Shown here in pieces: positions 24,519-36,890 of a stretch of DNA of 64,000 nt; the first letter of the stretch is position 1; each line of letters opens with the position of its first letter. The stretch covers positions 1,332,001-1,396,000 of the forward strand of contig JANCRA010000019.1 in NCBI GenBank assembly GCA_024362935.1, given 5' to 3'. The stretch comes from Setophaga petechia. Its lineage: Eukaryota; Chordata; Aves; Passeriformes; Parulidae. The notes under the pieces were generated by a model. It saw only the letters and a program-made list of their open reading frames with translations, did no database searches and was not told where the DNA came from. A program made the position numbers and the translations under genes.

Positions 24519-25590
24519 TGTAGTGGGTTGACCCTGACTGATGCCAGGCACCCACCAAAGCCACTCTATCATTCCCTTCCAGAACTGGACAGGGAAGAGA
24601 ATAGATAACAAAGGTTCATGAGCTCATATAAGGTCCAGGAGATATCACTCACCAAATACCATAATAGGCAAAATTGATTGAATTGAGAATATTATTTTAA
24701 TTTATTGCTTACAAAATAAGAGCAGTATAATGAGAAGTAAAATCAATCTTAAAAACTTTCCCCCACCCTTCTTTCCATCTCAGATCTATCTTGTTCCCCT
24801 CCCCACAGGTGCAGAAAGACAGCAGATGGGGGCTATTGTCAGTTCATCAACACTGTTACGTATGCTGCTCAGGGAGAAAAATCTTTACCCTTCTTCAGTG
24901 TGGGGTCCCTCCCATAGGACATAGTCCTCAATGAAGTTCTCCAGTGTGACTCCATCCAAAGGGCAACAGTTGTCCACAAACAACGTGGGTCCGTCCTTCA
25001 CAGTGCGCAGTCCGTCAAGGACAGACTGCTCCAGCGTGGGTCCTCCTCAGGGTCAAAAGCCCTAACAAGAAACCCACTGCAATGTGGCCTTCTGTCTCCA
25101 CACCTCCACAGGTCTCTGCAGGAGCCTGCTCCAGCACAGGCCTCCCACAGGGTCACACACTCCTCTCCAGCATCCACCTGCTTGAGCATGGGTCTCCTCC
25201 ATGGGCTGCAGGTGGATCTCTGCATCCCCCTGGACATCCACGGGCTTCAGGGACACAGCTGCCTCATCATGGGCTGCACCATGGGCTGCAGGAGAATCTC
25301 AGTTCTGGTATACCTGGAGTACCTCCTTACCCTCTTTCTTCACTGACCTTGGTGTCTGCAGAGATCTGCTCTTCTCTGGCAGCAATTACAACTACGCAAC
25401 AACGTTTGTTAAATGTGTTATCACAGAGGCATCACAACCATTCTGATTGGCCCAGCCTTGGCCAGTGGTATGTTCATCCTGGAATCAGCTGATGTCTCTG
25501 CCAGACATGGAGGAAGCTCCTGGCAGCTTCTCACGGAAGCCACCCCTGTAGCCCCACTGTTACCAAAACCTGCTGTGCAAACCCAATACA
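24519..25590 (-). mobile_element. Solo LTR of about 1.07 kb, avian ERV (ERVL-like), minus strand
   Basis: The plus strand starts TGTAGTGGGTTGACCCTGAC (24519) and ends TGTGCAAACCCAATACA (25590). On the minus strand it opens TGTATTGGGTTTGCACAGCA and continues 'ggttttggtaacagtggggc', which matches a large, common bird LTR as I remember it. A minus-strand AATAAA (24701-24706) fits the polyadenylation signal. The middle (about 24900-25290) is built of degenerate units of about 30-40 bp around 'gctccagcgtgggtcc', a known property of this LTR type. Flanking 5-mers are CTCTC (24514-24518) and CTTTC (25591-25595), one mismatch, in keeping with a decayed target-site duplication. No internal viral genes are present. 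The GC-rich frames in both strands here (for example 25082-25492) are LTR sequence, not genes. Confidence 0.88.
24935..25290. repeat. Degenerate tandem units inside the LTR
   Basis: Units sharing CTCCAGYGTGGGTCC / CTCCAGCACAGGCCTCC / CTTGAGCATGGGTCTCC cores recur at irregular 30-60 bp spacing, for example near 24939, 25030, 25130 and 25182. They are part of the LTR and explain why several GC-rich frames stay open by chance. Confidence 0.7.
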
Positions 25591-26803
25591 CTTTCCCCTG
25601 TTTCCATTTTTCTCACAGTTTTGGTAGATCATATATATGCCCATATATATGTAGATTGAAATAAAGGAACATCTGTATTTGTTATCTGCTAAATTAAAAG
25701 AGTATCCAGCAGTATATACTTCGCCAAAGCAATTTTTCCATGAGCTGGCAAAAAATTATAGAATTTATTCTAAAATACATATGCCAATTTAAAAGGTTTG
25801 GAATGTGTCTCTAAAGTTAAAGGTTTTGGAGGAATTTTATAATAATTATTGTATGAGTAAAAATTGTGAATGACTTCCATTTGTATTTACTCCAAAGATA
25901 AACCAGCTTCATTCATTCATACAACTAAAGAATATGAGCATGAAAAAAGATTTATTTTCTTAATCATATGACGTAACTTTCAGTCTTTTGTGTCCCTGAC
26001 AGTCTGGGAGGTGAAGTGTAATTGTAAGAATTGACTACCCACCACTGAAGATCAAGAATTCAGAATGTCTATTCTCCACAGAACAGGAAGACTGTAGATT
26101 AGGAATATCTGGAAGTCAGTTGAAAATAAAACCAAGAAAATACCTTGGAAAAGAGGTTCAACAAAAGAGTTCCTAGTTTCAAATAAATGAAACCTTCATT
26201 TTCATTTATATACATATATAAGTCTGGTGAAGGAGGTTCCACAACCCCTTTGGTCGGTGGTTCACAGCCTTTGTTTTTGTCATAATTAGGATGCCTTACC
26301 TAATATGAGCTCCATTCTGATTTGTCTAACTGAAGACAATTTTCCTTAACCCTCCTAAGTGAATAACGCTTCTTTTATGACTACAAAACTGTCTGAATAG
26401 AAATAATGAACATGGGGCTTGGATTTAATTCAAGGACAGATTTAGAAACATGGAAGCAGGACTTGTCTTAGGTGCTAAATATCATAAAAATGCATGCCAG
26501 ATCAGTCTTCATGCATACACTTTCTTATTACTCTAAGAACTCTATTTTAAAACAAGATGTGATAAAACTGAAGACATGAACTCTTTAATAACAGTTCAAG
26601 AAATATAATACAAGAACAGGGTGTGAAGAAGCCCTCAACTGACATATGTGACATATTACAAATTCAGTGTTCTCCTTCACAAAGAGAAATGTAGTCTCTT
26701 TGGATGGCGGAAAGAGAGTTTTCTTCCCAGCTTTTATCTTTAGTAATCAATACTTGAACCAGACTAGACATTCTATCCTAGAAAGTTGCAGAACATTTAC
26801 GTT

Positions 26804-26856
26804 CATCCACATCTGTATTTGTATTCCAGAAACTGAGGTCTTCAACCACTCTTTAT
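26804..26856 (+). repeat. 53-bp exact direct repeat, copy 1
   Basis: Starts CATCCACATCTGTATTTGTA and ends CAACCACTCTTTAT. The same 53 bases occur at 28173-28225 in the same orientation with no mismatch. Flanks differ (GTT before and GAGG after here), so only the 53-mer (54 if the shared T two bases upstream is ignored) is duplicated. Confidence 0.97.
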
Positions 26857-28172
26857 GAGGAATTCTTTTCTCCCACCAGAAGAAGATTCTGCTTCAGACT
26901 TGCAAGGCATAAAGCTTTGCAATGTTCTGCTGTACAGATTACATCAAACACAGTGGTCTCATAGAAATTAGGAAAAAGATGTACTTCACTCTTTGATTCA
27001 CTTCATTAATTTCTTCCTTGTCTAGAACTATATGGATATACCAAAGAATTATTTTGCCATTCCTTCATTTATAGAGAGAATAGCCAATATTTTTCTTTTA
27101 TAGTCTCGCGTTGAAAAATTCAATCCTTCTGTAATGACTTATGGACACTCATTCAACTCAAGCTATGCAATCAAAATGGGGAGAACTTTTCTCTGACAAT
27201 AAATCTGTGAGCAAAATCAAAACTGGACAGATAATATGGAGCTTGTTCAGCTCAAATCTTTAAATGTTGAAAAGTGTGTTTTACTCCATACAGCACATAG
27301 CTACCAAAAAAGATTTAATCAGAAAGAATAAAAATACCATTCACTTCAAGGCTTTTTGTTTGTTGAAATTGTTGGTAGGAGAAATGGTTGTATTATGTGA
27401 AAAAGAGCATTTATTCTTTAAGTCTCATGCCAAGAAAAAAAAGAGAAATGTTAACCATATTCCCTTGGAACACATTATATTGTTTTTTCAACTCCTATGA
27501 AATATACTCCTTTCCCTTTGGACTGGCCACTGCATAACCTTATCTGGTGCATTAGATGCATGAATTTCTCCATAAACATGTCAGTGTTTATATTTACATG
27601 AAAAAATATCTTCACAATGAAACCATTATAAATGTATTATTTATTTAAAAATATTTAGTTTAGTCAGACCTGCAAGTAAATTCACTAAATTGTTACCATT
27701 GGTGGGTACATTTCTGCCATCTGCATATTTTGAATTGGACCTATTGTATCTATGAGAAGATAGTTTGATAACTTGCTTAAGGATCACTTATGGTGAAGAA
27801 ATATTGATATTTGTGTCCTTTGTTTAATTAATATTCAGAATAAAATATTTCAAAATGTGTGGACTGTTTTCAGTCATATTTTTACAGAATTAATATAAGG
27901 TAAAATGTGTTTAAGTGCAAAAATTTTAATCTGAATTCTCTGCTGAGCATAGAAACTAAACTTTTCTGATATGAAATGTTATTGAACTGAAATTGAAGAA
28001 AAGAGCTAGAAGTTTCCAAGATTTCTCTGTTCATGGTCAGACCCCAAAGCAAGAGCTTAGTCATCAGTACCATCAATTTATAATGGTGTCTCCCTGGTGA
28101 TAGTTACAGAAATAATCCGAGAAACTGTCTGGACAATGATGGATTCCTTCCACCTGCCTGCGGTGACCTATC

Positions 28173-28225
28173 CATCCACATCTGTATTTGTATTCCAGAA
28201 ACTGAGGTCTTCAACCACTCTTTAT
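28173..28225 (+). repeat. 53-bp exact direct repeat, copy 2
   Basis: Identical to 26804-26856, 1369 bp downstream. Flanked by CTATC before and CCCATG after. The start-to-start distance and unrelated flanks argue against tandem slippage or a transposon end. Confidence 0.97.
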
Positions 28226-29279
28226 CCCATGACAATGCACAACTTTATTGGATATTTTCTGTTCCTTGAACCAAAATGTTATAATTGATGGCTGTTCCAG
28301 TTTCTAGGTACCTTACCAAAGAATTAAAAATCAAACTGCTGTGAAAGTAAACTTATAGTTATTCTCAGTGCCAAAGAAGCGGGAAATATAGTCACCTCAG
28401 AGCTAGTTCTCCCAAAAATCAATGCCACCTTCTGACTCTCTAAAGTCACCATAAAACAAGACTGGCCATCAATCAGAAGCTGTTGCAGAAAAATGAGATA
28501 ATATGTACCTGAAGAAGATTATATTTGCTTGAGCTTGGAGGAGCTGGGCAAGAGTAGAGCATCATCCACATAATTTCTTGCAGAGATTCATAGCTTCAGA
28601 ATATTTGTCCAGGATAGAAAAACACTTTTAGAACCACGTCTTATGCTCATGTGTGTCTCTGACTGACAACACAAGGTGCTGGCCTCAGCCAGAGTTTCTT
28701 GGCACTGTTGCAACAGCATCCCTGATGTTAATAAGGTTCTTGTGATACCTCCAGTGCCATGAGTCATCTTCTCTTGCTCTCCCTCCCATCTGTTCTGAGG
28801 GTGAGTGCCGCCAGTGTCAGATGATAACATCACCAAATAAATGCTAGGCAAACATGCTTCTGCCAGAAAGGCACTCTTTGACTTCACCACATAAAGTGGC
28901 TGTAATCATAAGTCTGTGCAGGACAGCTAATTGATTGGAGAAAGCACTGCTAGGTATAATTTATGGGAAAACATAAAGACCATACATTCTGGTGCTTCAG
29001 AGCATTGTTATAAACCTCCTACAAGTGAACCTGTCCTCAGTTCTCAGTCGCTACTTTTTAGCCCAAACATAAGCAGAGGTGCAATTAATTTGCGCCCCAA
29101 TTGCCCTCTCTTGGAGGGCTCAGGAGGTACAAACATAGGGTCTGAAATTAAATGCCATTTGACATTGCTACCTTAAAACTGGTAGCCTGAGGATTTTGCT
29201 AGTTGTCCTTAAAATCCTTCCAGGCTGACATATCTAACTAGAGGCAGTTTAATTCTCCAAATCAATATACAAGGCAAAA

Positions 29280-29640
29280 AAAAGTCAGCTGGTGTTTGAC
29301 AACAAGATAATACAAATTGTATGACTTCTTTCAGCCTGCTCAATTATTATGAAGGCCAGGGATTATTTAACACACTTAAGAGCTGTTAATTTTCATAGCA
29401 GTAGCTTGCAGACAGCCTAAATTAAAACAGACTGCTGCTGTGCTGTTACTTCAGATAATCTCTCAGTTAGGTGCTCTGAATTTCCAGACAAGTTCATTAA
29501 ACACAGACAGGCAGAGCTGCAAAATTTACACGTGCAAAATATTGCCAAACAGATGTCAGAGTTTGCTGTGCTGGGCCATGCCAATACTGCATTCTTGTCC
29601 TATTTGCATATCACCTCATGTTATCTGGTAGTATGTTAAT
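29280..29640. other. Possible conserved noncoding element
   Basis: Balanced base composition and dense homeodomain/octamer-like words: CAATTATTATGAAGG, GGGATTATTTAAC, GAGCTGTTAATTTTCATAGC, CCTATTTGCATATC, ATGTTAATTGATG. This texture is common in vertebrate developmental enhancers. Conservation itself cannot be seen from one sequence, so this is only a suggestion. Confidence 0.25.
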
Positions 29641-30784
29641 TGATGCTATACATAGTATGTGGCCACATGCTCTCTGAGTTTAAAATAGTGTTATGACATT
29701 TTATCTTGAAATGTGGAATAATTTATAGAGAAGCAGTCAGTTTCAAGTATTTTCCATTGAATGTAAAAATGATTGATTTAAAATGAAGCAGCCATTCAGG
29801 GCTGCTAATGCTGCTAATGTTGTGTACACCAGGGGTTGACCCAAACCCTGAGTCAGTTCTAAACAACTTTAGTTGCCATCTTGTATGGAAATTATTTCCT
29901 ATTCCCTCCCTGATCAGCTCACAACCATAAAGTGAAATTAGCTGAAAAACCAAGTGAGGTTGCGTATCAAAAACATGTTGATAATTTTGAGAAAAGTTTA
30001 TTCTGCTTTTGATTAGAACATAGGAAATCTGTCTTGCTGTAAAATATGCTCAGTGTGGTGTTGACTGAGCAGTATGATAAAATGACCATGGAAAAAGGGC
30101 TTAGGTTTCCAGTGAAATATTTGTAGCATTTGCAAGGAATTATAAAAAAAAAACAAACAAAAGGTAAGGAGAAGAAGGAAGATGGTTAAGAGAAAAGCAT
30201 TATTTCTGACATAATTTTGAGATTCACAGTTTCTACTACTGATGGCAGTAGGTTAGGAAGATTCCTTGAAAGTGGTTGAAATGACTAGCTATTAACATGT
30301 GCACTATGTAGAGAATATTTAGTCTAACATTATTTTTCTGAGTTTTGGAAATTTTATTGTTTTTATTAGTCATCAGTAATCAATCATAAACCTAAATACA
30401 CTTTTTTATGCACACAGGAAAATTTCCAGAGAAAGATTGATTGTCCTGATCTTGCTGATTGAAAAGCACTTGAACAAATATAACATTGAAATAACCACAG
30501 GAAATATTTGCTAATGACAAGAATTGATTGAAGGCATAATCAAAGGTTTTTCAAATGTCTATCAGAAATATAGATCCTCAAAGCTGAAGTACAGCAAAAG
30601 AGTACAGGATAGGAAAAATAGTATACTGAATTATTTGCCCACTAGTTTTGGAAATGAATTTTAATTATAAGGTTTTAGGATAAAACAGTTATGTCAAGCT
30701 GCGTATTTACAGGTCACATTGATATTTTTTTCCACTAATTTGTAACAAAAATAATTCCTTTGTATGTATCCATACCTATACAAA

Positions 30785-30834
30785 TACATATATATAAATA
30801 CATAAATATATTTATGTATATATATATATACACA

Positions 30835-30881
<47 letters not shown>
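30785..30881. repeat. Compound microsatellite: (TA)n then (ATCT)n
   Basis: TA-rich imperfect repeat (about 30785-30834) followed by an uninterrupted ATCT/TATC tetranucleotide array from 30835 to about 30881, close to 12 units. Pure arrays of this length are usually polymorphic in vertebrates. Confidence 0.95.
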
Positions 30882-31203
30882 TCCCACCTATTTGTCATTT
30901 TGGAAAAGCAACATTTGGATTTCCGCAGAGACTTGAGAAAGTTGTTATCGTAACTGAATTCTTTAACTTTGATTTATACTCATGCAAAACTTAGTCTGCA
31001 GCTTTTTAGTCTCAAACAAAATTGCTTAAATATATAAATAAAATTTAAAAAGCGGTGCAAATATCCCACAAAATTAGAATATTAAGAGCTTATTTCCCAA
31101 GAAAGGACATGTAAATAAGTTTTTTTTCCATGTTAGAAGGCAGTGACTAATTCTGAAAATAAAATGTTTTGGACAAACTGAAATCAGGTGTTTCATGGTT
31201 TTG

Positions 31204-31252
31204 TTTTTATTTATTTTATTTTATTTTTATTTATTTTATTTTATTTTTATTT
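31204..31252. repeat. Minisatellite-like repeat, 20-bp unit x2.45
   Basis: TTTTTATTTATTTTATTTTA at 31204-31223 repeats exactly at 31224-31243, then 9 more bases of a third unit before CCCCC. It is a higher-order form of a TTTTA/TTTA simple repeat. Confidence 0.93.
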
Positions 31253-34200
31253 CCCCCAACTCAGCGACTCAACTTACCAGAAATTTATTTTATTGAAATT
31301 TCATTGCCATTTTTCTTATATGAAAAGCTGATGGATAAAAATTTAAGATGATCTTCTAACTTGTGATTAATTATTTTAATATGGGATTAATTACTTTGTC
31401 CTCAGATATTCAGCCTTCTTTTTTTATAACTCCACCATTACCCCACCATTACATAGAAAATTACTTTTTCAATAGCAGCTATTAAAAACCCTTAAAAAAG
31501 GTATATAACATGCTAGCTACAGAAAACAAGTAAAATTTTGAAAATACCAGCTTTTGAATTGAGATTTGAATGTTCCTTTGAACATTTGCAGACTTTGATT
31601 AGGAAGCAGCATCAGTTGTATTAAAGAAGTATAGCATAAAGGAGAAATAGTGTCACTTATAAAGTAAAAATTCAGATGTTGATGAACAAGAACAGCATTC
31701 AATGAGTACAATCAGTTTAACTTAGGTGATAGTGCTGCATGACCAGACAGAGCATAAGGCTCTCATAACACAGAGAATTTGGGAAAAAAAAAACACTGGG
31801 CAAGGAGGATTATGTTTTGCAGATAGGGTCATGATTTTGGTTTCTCTTGTAACATATGTGCCTATATAGTTGTTTCTGACCTCTGCAAATAATTTATTCT
31901 GTGTTTCTTTCTTTTCTTTTTTCTTTCCTCTGACAGCTGACTTTGACCATTGCCTGGTAGACTTTACAACAGTCTCTTTGCTATAATTAGCAATGATCTG
32001 TGCCTACTTTCCTTAAAATTTTGACATAGCAGTGATTTATACTTTCTTTTTTTAATGTGGTAAAGACAGAAATCTGGAGTTGTAAAGATATTTTTTTTCC
32101 AGACTTGGCATACATTTGGCTCTGACAGAACATCCATAAAAATCTCAATCAGAACAATGCTTGGGTGCCTTCTTGTTTGGTTAACCCTGAATGAATCTAT
32201 TCACTGAACTGATAGGAGTGCTTCTTGATTAGGGGGAAAATTGTCAGCTACATTGTGGAAAAATTGATTGGATTCAGGTGGAGCACTCTGCCTCTGCAAA
32301 AGCAGAATAAGGTCTTTTGGGAAAAATAATAATTTAAAAAAAATATTTTTAAACATTGAATTCTGTCTGAGATCCTGGGTGAACTTTACACCTGATCTGT
32401 GTTCTGAGTCCATGACACACGCAGCTGAGGAAAAGCCTGTGGGTGAAATACTGTGTTCAGTGATAAGAGAAACCTCTTAGACACTATAATGTGTTCTGAA
32501 GCCATCAAGGCATTGACAGTCAAAGCAGTTTTAGTGCACTTTATGTAATCTTTGTAGCAACACTGAGCACATCGCTGACCTTCTTGTCAATTCCAGTAAC
32601 ATTTTGAAAAGGACAGAATTTAAGAACTAGGTTTGGTATATAATTTTCCATGAGTATTTTTTTTCCTTTTACAGAGGAAAAAAAAAGTATTGGAGGTAAG
32701 AAGTATATCAAACAAGTTTTTGTGTTTTAACCCGTCAAAATAAATCAAGGCCTTCTTTTCTAAGGAGATATTTTTTGAATCCTACCTGGAAAACAAAGAG
32801 TGTACCAGACTGAGAACAGATTTCATGTTTGTAGCTTAGGGGCTTTTAAGGTTCCTCTCCACACAGATTCCTCTTCTTGTCATTTCTGTACTTCAGAAGA
32901 AGCTCTCAGAGAATTTTATTCTTGATGTATATAGTGTATATTGCCTTGAGTTCTGGGACCACCCCAGGAAGTGCCCTCTTCAAGAATGAATGAGGATACT
33001 CTCAGTGAGTCTGAGAATTTTCTGCCACTAAATATTTTAATTGCCATCATATCAAAATTTGGCTGTAAGTCCTTTTCTGGGCAATATAGAGTACTTTAAA
33101 GTTTTTACAATTTGGAATTTTGAAAGAGAATGACAAGTATTACCTTTATCTCCTTAGTTTTTAAACTGTGCATTAACCAAGTTAACTAAATGTCTCTTTT
33201 TCCCCTTTTCATTGACATAATTTTACTTAAAGTCCACAATATGTTCTGTAGATTCCTCCAGGAAAAAAAAAAAATTGAGATTTTATTAGAAAAATTTAAG
33301 AAACCTCATTTTTGGAACTCTGATATCTGTCATGAAAATTCTGAGTTTCTGGTGATCAATGATGAGAAATATTTCCATAAATAGTGTGTTTCTTGAAGGT
33401 TGAAGATATTTTCCTGGTATCTCTAGAAAGTTTTGTTTGTAAGAAATCAACAGAACTGATCTGACATGGTTTCACTGACCTAGCACATGAACGCCTCAAA
33501 TTATAGTGCTGAGCTTTTGATCTTTTTAAAATATAATTCTTGAAAGGTTCTAATAACCTTCATTATATTTTCCTTGTTCTTCAAAAGTGAAGAAAACCCG
33601 GATTCCACTTAAAAGAAGGTGAAACTACAGTGTGTATTGTCCCTGTGAAGATAAACCCTCCACCTTCCAACATCATGTCTCAAATTCTTCCAAATCAATG
33701 TTTGAGCCACATTTTTTTTCCCAGAGTTTGGCAGAATTTATAGCAAAGCATCCAGCTCAGGATCACTCTGGATAAAACAAATTATATGATCCTGGCTAGG
33801 GCAGATCTGGCATGCCTGCCTGTGTGTGAGATTCAATACTTGTGTGGATGTCCAAGGCTCTAGCTCTTGTTATTTTTTTGTATGAAGAGCTTTCAGCAGA
33901 AGCCAGGATTGCCACCTCTTATTTGCATGTGGTGAAGAGATTATAATTTTATTTCTGAAGGCCCCTTTGTCACTTTAAGATTCTGACAGCCACATGGTGC
34001 CCTACTTCAGAAAACAGCACATCACAAAAATAATAGACCTTTGATAATCAGTGTGAAAACCAGGTAATTAAGTTGTTCCACTGGTAAAATGCCAGTGTCA
34101 CTCACAGTTTCCAAGTCTTGGTTGTAGTATGTGCAATTTAAATTCTTGAACCCTCTCTTCTTGAGAAATAATTTGTGCTTAATACAGTGATTTCTAGATT

Positions 34201-35689
34201 CCACTAATGCAAATAGATTTTCAACACTTTTTAAAAACCACTGGACGTGAAATTTATTTAAAAACTTTATTTATAATTTTTTTTGCATTTTCATTAATTT
34301 TCTTATTTTACTTTTTTTCTTGCTCATTTAAAATACATGCAGAATCCAAGGGCTATTTTTCCTTGGAATTTCAATGTTTTCTAATATTTTAGGACTATGA
34401 GGGATCCAATTTAGGTAACATCACCCTGTAAGAAGGCACTCCCTCACAGTGATAATGAAAGTGATATCAACCTATGCTAAAATAGCAGGGACATATAAAT
34501 GGAAGCTTTTTCAGTTAAAGGGAGGGAACCTTAATAGGTTTTTTTTCCTTACTGAATTTTTAGTTATTAAATTAATTCTTCCTTCCTCCCCTAAAACAGC
34601 ATGGATGTGTTTGCCTGTAGGGCATGCTTGAAGGATTCTGAAGTTGACTACTGTAAAAGTAGAATTTGCTTGAAAACCAAATCTTGTGGAGAGATTATCA
34701 TTCCACCTATGAAGCACGCCAAAAAGCCAGGATTTAATTGATACTTGCTTTATGTAGTAGATGCTGATAACTTTGAATTATGCCTAATTGACAAAATCAT
34801 GCAACACTTAAGCTTGTTGGGTTTTTTTGCTTTTTTTTCTTTAAATTTAATCAGTCTGTTATAAATATACAGGCATAGTTGTAATAAATTAATGCAAATA
34901 CATATTTTCTCGATTTTCCACCTAAATATTAGGACAACATTAAAAAAAAGACACAGAAACCTCACATCCATTGAGGATGTCATTGTAAAATTCACCAGAA
35001 ATACTCCTAGAAATGCTTCTTAATTGTCCCTCAGCAGAAGAGATTTACATAATTTCAATTGCAGATGGCATCTGATGTTTTTAGTGTATATGTTCCAAGC
35101 ATGTTTCTTCAACTTGCATATAAATAGATGGTGATTTTTCATCACATCTCTATATGCAACATAACTGAGATAAAATGAGTGTAAGTGCAGAGAGAAGATA
35201 TTTTTGACTGCTCTCTTAAAGATGTCTGGTAAAGGGAAGCAAGAAGTTAGGTTTAGTGCAGCTTTGAGGACCATTTCTATAAGCTTGAATGTTGCTGTAT
35301 AATTGTAGAATTCAGTTTCAAGGTCTGTGTGGAGAGGTGTTTCCTGTTCTTCTAGTCTACTACGCACTGAATGTTGGGGATAAAATGTTGCATGGTGAGA
35401 TTATTGGCCAAGTGGCTGCTGTGGAGCATTCCTATCCTGGGACTCATTTAGGATTGTCTCTTCACCATCCTGAGACACCATGATCACTACACAATTTCTC
35501 CTTTGTGCAACTTGCTGCTGGTTGCCATTGTTGTTGGTGTCACTTGATATTATTTAAGAAAAAAATAATGTAGAAAATGTAAATGGTTCACCCAAAAAAG
35601 AAAAATAACTGTGCCAGCTTTTCCAAGGACTTCACATACCCATGAGCTATGTAGATATTTTTCCACCTGGAAAACATTCAAATGGTGGG

Positions 35690-35850
35690 AATCATAGAAT
35701 CATAGAATGATTTGGGTTGGAAGGGACTTTAAAGATCATCTAGTTCCAACTCCCTGCCATGGCAGGGATGTCTTTTACTCCATCAGGGTGCTTAAGCCCC
35801 ATCCTCTCTGACCTTGCACATTTCCAGGGATGAGGCATGCACAACTTTTC
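35690..35850 (-). mobile_element. CR1 LINE 3' end, minus strand
   Basis: GAATCATAGAATCATAGAAT (35691-35710) is the antisense CR1 3' tail, followed by GATTTGGGTTGGAAGGGACT, 'aaagatcatctagttccaac', 'tgccatggcaggga', 'ttttactccatcagggtgct' and 'acatttccagggatgaggca'. It is one of the better preserved 3' ends in the window, truncated to about 0.16 kb. Confidence 0.95.
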
Positions 35851-36455
35851 TGGGCAACAAATGATTATTATTATTTATTATACAATGTTCTTTTATTCCA
35901 TATGTTTATATTGCAAAGACTGGACATTTTTGTTGCATCGTGATAATTGTTCACCTAAGCAATGCAATTTTGCTTCTCTTTGTTTGTTCACTCTGGTACA
36001 TATAAACAAAGCTGAAATGGCTTCTTTCAGGTGCAAGTATGAAATAATTTGCCTGACCATTAGCATAGGAGACTGAATTTTTGACTTCTTGGACTAGTCA
36101 AGGAAAGCACACAACAACACATAAACAAAGCAAAAGCTAATTAACCTAAAAGTTCACATGAAATCACATATTTAAAGTCTGATTTTATTAAAAAAAAAAA
36201 TCTATGGAGTTTAAAAACTAGAAGTGTCAATACATTTGGAGGGAGGATTAAAACTAAAACCAGTGCATGCTTACTTACTATATTCGCATTTATTTCTATA
36301 TGTACTTCTTGTTCTGGCCTATGAAACACTTTTTAAAATTATGGACATAAACTTCCCAACAATTTCTGAGTAGACTAATTGTATCTACAAGGCTTCACTG
36401 AAATATTCTGGGTTGAAAAGGCTGCCTCAATAGAAGAAACTTCTGGACTAAGCAT

Positions 36456-36475
36456 CTTGCAGCTATAGCTGCAAG
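36456..36475. repeat. Perfect 20-bp palindrome
   Basis: CTTGCAGCTATAGCTGCAAG equals its own reverse complement, with no spacer. It contains two AGCT cores around a central TATA. Confidence 0.92.
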
Positions 36476-36821
36476 CCCCACACTTCACGCTATGTTATAA
36501 GAAGGAATCAACTGCATGCGTAGAGACAGTAATTGAAAATATCTTATTTTTTTCAGTGGGGTATTTGCTAGAGGTTTTTTATTTTTTCAGGCTTTTGAAA
36601 AAAGGTGTTATCTGTGCAGATTTAGTACAGTCAGAATAATGATATCGGTTAATCCTGTGCCATAACGCAAGCCCATCAAAATTTTGTTAAAAATTCAGTA
36701 AGAGAATTTTTGTCAGAAAAATGGGGGAATGATCTATTTTATAAATAATATAAAAATGTAAATAGCAAAAGGAAATCTTAAAATTGAAAGGTTTTAACAT
36801 GTTATTATGAAACATTATTTG

Positions 36822-36890
36822 TATGGTTTTTTTGCATTTTGGGTTGTTTTGGGGTTTTTTGTTTGTTTGATGGGTTGGGATTTTTTTTTA
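36822..36890. repeat. T/G-rich low-complexity tract
   Basis: GGTTTTTTTGCATTTTGGG, then TTTTGGGGTTTTTTG and TTTGATGGGTTGGGATTTTT. Several GGG/GGGG runs are spaced by T, but the spacers are irregular. Confidence 0.75.

Larger units (their letters stand above)
25591..29279. other. Unique AT-rich noncoding DNA with a 53-bp dispersed duplication
   Basis: No gene or transposon recognised. The duplicated 53-mer (26804-26856 and 28173-28225) is listed separately. A 100-codon minus-strand frame at 28588-28890 has no known domain. Confidence 0.55.
29641..35689. other. Unique AT-rich noncoding DNA
   Basis: About 6 kb without recognised genes or transposons. Microsatellites at 30785-30881 and 31204-31252 are listed separately. 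The 115-codon minus-strand frame at 35020-35367 has no known motif. The 33880-33975 stretch, with TTATTTGCATGTGG and GATTATAATTTTATT, could be conserved noncoding DNA. Confidence 0.5.

Noticed and set aside
25082..25492. 136-codon plus-strand frame with overlapping frames on both strands
   Set aside because: It lies inside the solo LTR and follows its degenerate tandem units; no protein family resemblance.
35020..35367. 115-codon minus-strand frame
   Set aside because: No recognised domain; length is within chance for AT-rich DNA with alternative starts.
36822..36890. G-quadruplex in the T/G tract
   Set aside because: G-runs are mostly pairs or triples with irregular spacing; four regularly spaced GGG runs are not convincingly present.
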